DNA from: Maribacter aquivivus
GTDB lineage: Bacteria; Bacteroidota; Bacteroidia; Flavobacteriales; Flavobacteriaceae
Assembly (NCBI RefSeq): GCF_900142175.1
Contig: NZ_FQZX01000001.1
Location: forward strand, 2,294,001-2,358,000
Length of the DNA stretch: 64,000 nucleotides
Direction of reading: 5' to 3'
Numbering within the stretch: the stretch's first letter is position 1; every line of letters starts with the position of its first letter. Shown here piece after piece: positions 61,624-64,000 of the stretch. Below the pieces are notes generated by a model. The model made no database searches. It saw only the letters and a program-made list of their open reading frames with translations, and was not told where the DNA came from. Both the position numbers and the translations under genes were made by a program.

Positions 61624-64000
61624 CTATTTAGGATTACCGATATAACTGTTAATCTCAAACTTTATGTACTCATATCCTTTTCCTTTGAAAGGCTGTGCCT
61701 GCTGCATTCCATGTTCCAATTTTCTATTGGGGAATAATTTATCGGCTATGGCTTTATTGGGCGAACCGTTTACAAAGCAATTTTCTAAACTACTGCTTAC
61801 AACTGCTAAACTATCCAAATCTAAAGGTTTGTAATTAAAGAACTGTTTACGCTGTATGCGCACCCCTTCGGTTACAAATTTATGATCTACCCAAAGTAAC
61901 TTGCCCTCAGCGTCATAATACGAGATTATAAGCTGCGGAATTGTCACTTCTTGCACGCCCGAATTAAATAGTACTCCATTGAAACCTTGCTCTGTGTAGA
62001 CCAAATCTTGTAAAGCAACATGCTTATACAAATCAGTATTGGCCGTGTTACCTGCAGATTGCAAATTGAATTTTGTGGGTTGTTCTTCAAAACTAACTGG
62101 AGTAAACTCGTCTGGATTAAAAGTTGGTGGTAGGGTGTCTTTGGTAGAAGACCACGCAATACCTTCAAAGTTAATTTTGAACGTTGTCGTTTCTTTCGGC
62201 ATCAACTTATGCTTAATTTGATGCTTGGCGTTGTAATTTGCCAACTCCTTATTATAGTCATTATACAAGGTTGCTTTAATAACGATATCTGCAGGAGTAT
62301 TGTCAACATTTTGTAACTCGCCAATAATGCTATATTGCCCTTTGTATTTTACCAGTTTAGCTGATAAAATTTCTAGAACGGGCTGTTTTAATACATCTTC
62401 ATGATAGGTTTCTTGGGTCGTAATTTTTCGTCTACCGTGGTTATAATATGTGGTGCTGTTTGCAGTAAAAAGTTGATCTGGCGGAATGTCATTATCAACT
62501 TTTGATGATTTTACGTACCACTTGTTTTTTCGTTTTACCAGTTCATGATGGTCGTTGTTGAATACATTTTCTAATGGGGTGATCCACCTAGTTGAAACTT
62601 TCGCTTTTGCACTATTTTCAGTTTCATCGTAAATTTCTATTCCCAACGAATCTAGTTTTGCGTATGAACTTAAAATACCGTCAGTCACGGAAACTTCTAG
62701 CATATACTGGGCTATATCAATATGCTGCTCTGGATCTATGTATGAATGTGCTCTAGAGAATTCTTTAAAATCTAAGGCGTCATAATAAGATTCTACCACA
62801 TTATTGGGTGATAATTGCGTGACATTTTTTACGTAAAATATGTACATGCCATATCCCATACAAATCAATATTAACAATGCCCACCAATGTGAGAAGGTTA
62901 ATAGCTTTGACGGGAATTTATTGTAAGGCAGTTCTAATTTCATAAAAGAATGCACCGGTACTTTTTTAGACTTTAGTAGTCGCACCCAAATCATCTGAAT
63001 ATTTACGAAAATTGCAATAAGTACGGTCGATAGCGGAATGATACCCCACATAATTTTCATTATGGTGGGTACATCTTGTTTGGGCATGATTTGCGGTATA
63101 GGTGCCACATTCAGCTTCTCCCAAACCATAATGCCGTTTTCTAATTGTTGCAACCTTTGCCAGCCACAATAGTAGAGGATGGGGTCATAGAATTTATCGT
63201 TCGAGAAAATGTACTTTAAATTATATTTTTCGGGTACGGTCAAGAATTGTTGTAAAGATCCAATACCTTCAACACCTCTAAATTTGGAGTTTTCTATTCG
63301 TTCTATCGCTCTGGTAGTTAATTCAGGTAATCGCCGTGCAGAGTGGTAATTTCCATCTACGGTCATTGCGCCGGTTTGTGCAGAAAGCCAAGCCATTTGA
63401 TCACCAAAACCAAGCGGTAAATATCGCCATGAATCATGCGAATCTGCCCCTAGAAAGTTGACAATGGGAAGCATCTTTATTTTTGCAGGCTGCGAGGGTC
63501 TAAAATAGCCCAAGGTCATGGTAAATAGTACCATAAATAACATTCCGCCTGCAATTAATCCGCCTAAGACCCTATGGTAAACTCCGCCGAATCTTTCTTG
63601 TATCAATGCTTTTAAATCTCCTTCAACCATCCGGTAGGCAAACTCTGCGAATATGGGGAGTGCCATAATGGTTGCCCATAACGTAAACCTATCTAACGTA
63701 AGAATATTGAAAGCCATTTCACCCAACATCATACGCGGAATAGGAGTAGTGCCACCGGTTCCTAAGATTGTTAATAGTGCAAAAGACAATCCGAAGAATA
63801 CATACCTTTTACTAAAATATCTGTAAAAAAAATAGGGTAGAATAAATAGAAATACTCCCCACGGAATTATAAAGAAAACAAGCCCTGAGGAAGTAATTTC
63901 CAAGAAATTATCTCTTGACCCATGAGGTATGGCTACCTGGGTAATAGGGTTTCTTTTAGAATTATACCAATACGGAAAAATACAGAATATGAGTAAAAAT
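61624..64000 (-). CDS. Large membrane protein, GT-C/PTPS-related-like (5' end outside window)
   Basis: The reading frame stays open through the last base (…FCIFPYWYNSKRN precedes the TTG at 63903), so the N-terminus lies beyond the window. At least 790 residues. Several membrane helices in the first third (FFIIPWGVFLFILPYFF; GGLIAGGMLFMVLFTM) alternate with extracytoplasmic loops containing SWRYLPLGFGDQMAWL. Two more helices occur near the middle (ALLILICMGYGMYIF). The soluble C-terminal part includes an NTF2-like stretch (ESYYDALDFKEFSRAHSY). It resembles membrane proteins of the PTPS-related/GT-C type used in polysaccharide synthesis; low certainty. Confidence 0.6.
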   Translation of the reverse strand, partial: FLLIFCIFPYWYNSKRNPITQVAIPHGSRDNFLEITSSGLVFFIIPWGVFLFILPYFFYRYFSKRYVFFGLSFALLTILGTGGTTPIPRMMLGEMAFNILTLDRFTLWATIMALPIFAEFAYRMVEGDLKALIQERFGGVYHRVLGGLIAGGMLFMVLFTMTLGYFRPSQPAKIKMLPIVNFLGADSHDSWRYLPLGFGDQMAWLSAQTGAMTVDGNYHSARRLPELTTRAIERIENSKFRGVEGIGSLQQFLTVPEKYNLKYIFSNDKFYDPILYYCGWQRLQQLENGIMVWEKLNVAPIPQIMPKQDVPTIMKIMWGIIPLSTVLIAIFVNIQMIWVRLLKSKKVPVHSFMKLELPYNKFPSKLLTFSHWWALLILICMGYGMYIFYVKNVTQLSPNNVVESYYDALDFKEFSRAHSYIDPEQHIDIAQYMLEVSVTDGILSSYAKLDSLGIEIYDETENSAKAKVSTRWITPLENVFNNDHHELVKRKNKWYVKSSKVDNDIPPDQLFTANSTTYYNHGRRKITTQETYHEDVLKQPVLEILSAKLVKYKGQYSIIGELQNVDNTPADIVIKATLYNDYNKELANYNAKHQIKHKLMPKETTTFKINFEGIAWSSTKDTLPPTFNPDEFTPVSFEEQPTKFNLQSAGNTANTDLYKHVALQDLVYTEQGFNGVLFNSGVQEVTIPQLIISYYDAEGKLLWVDHKFVTEGVRIQRKQFFNYKPLDLDSLAVVSSSLENCFVNGSPNKAIADKLFPNRKLEHGMQQAQPFKGKGYEYIKFEINSYIGNPK

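Noticed and set aside
1..64000. CRISPR array, prophage, insertion sequence or plasmid origin
   Set aside because: No regularly spaced repeats, transposase, integrase or phage structural genes were seen. Apart from the 36-bp direct repeat and the flippase/GT duplication the window looks like stable chromosome.

Overview
The window looks like chromosomal DNA of a marine Flavobacteriaceae (Bacteroidota), close to Maribacter/Zobellia-type organisms. This rests on AT-rich DNA with TAnnTTTG -7 promoter elements, no strong Shine-Dalgarno sequences, flavobacterial-type lipoproteins, a carotenoid operon led by a MerR/B12 regulator, and the family make-up of the genes. I see no phage, insertion sequence or CRISPR array. 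Genus-level identity is inference.

Layout. 1-5.3 kb: end of a DinB-like gene, a flavin amine oxidase, a tRNA-dihydrouridine synthase, a small membrane protein bracketed by a 36-bp direct repeat, and a B12-type radical SAM protein. 5.4-9.4 kb: Tat-type PhoD-like phosphatase, a GyrI-like protein, an MFS transporter and a DUF4345-like membrane protein. 9.4-12.3 kb (minus): kdsD-tatC-AhpD-like-lptB, an envelope operon divergent from recQ. 15-22.7 kb: fasciclin protein, carboxypeptidase-regulatory-like protein, RluF-type pseudouridine synthase, serine hydrolase, two periplasmic PPIases and a MoxR ATPase. 23-30.7 kb: AcnB and a mitochondrial-type aconitase flanking an opposite-strand PLP decarboxylase, then a thioredoxin-fold protein that has lost its CxxC. 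30.7-34.3 kb (minus): CarH-like photoreceptor regulator-crtI-crtB-crtZ. 34.4 kb: tRNA-Leu(GAG). 34.6-40.5 kb: a complete trans-4-hydroxyproline catabolic set (AraC regulator, epimerase, flavin oxidase, deaminase, alpha-ketoglutarate semialdehyde dehydrogenase), delivering alpha-ketoglutarate to the TCA cycle.

40.6-47.2 kb is the most interesting part. It is a dense signalling locus: a single-domain response regulator, a heme-NO-binding H-NOX protein, a multi-PAS histidine kinase, a FIST-domain protein (the family of the NO sensor NosP), a second soluble histidine kinase, an Hpt protein and a LytTR response regulator. A second kinase/receiver pair faces it from the other strand (47.2-49.5 kb).

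49.7-64 kb is an exopolysaccharide locus: a TPR/beta-barrel outer-membrane protein, two flippase + GT4 pairs that are paralogous copies, a receiver-GT2 fusion protein between them, and a minus-strand group with a membrane-anchored GH-A glycosidase, an Ig-like lipoprotein and a large membrane protein running off the window.

Three promoters, before the signalling locus (40531-40600), before flippase 1 (51889-51958) and before GT4-1 (53401-53470), share one architecture: two 11-bp CCATTCGTCTA-like boxes exactly 21 bp apart, followed after exactly 30 bp by an (A/G)AT(A/C)TTTG -7 element. The box differs at one position from the AlgR consensus CCGTTCGTC, and AlgR is a LytTR regulator. The proposed system is a heme/NO-sensing phosphorelay whose LytTR output autoregulates the signalling locus and switches on polysaccharide export genes, with a possible direct phospho-control of a GT2 enzyme. 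The regulatory link is inference from sequence geometry.
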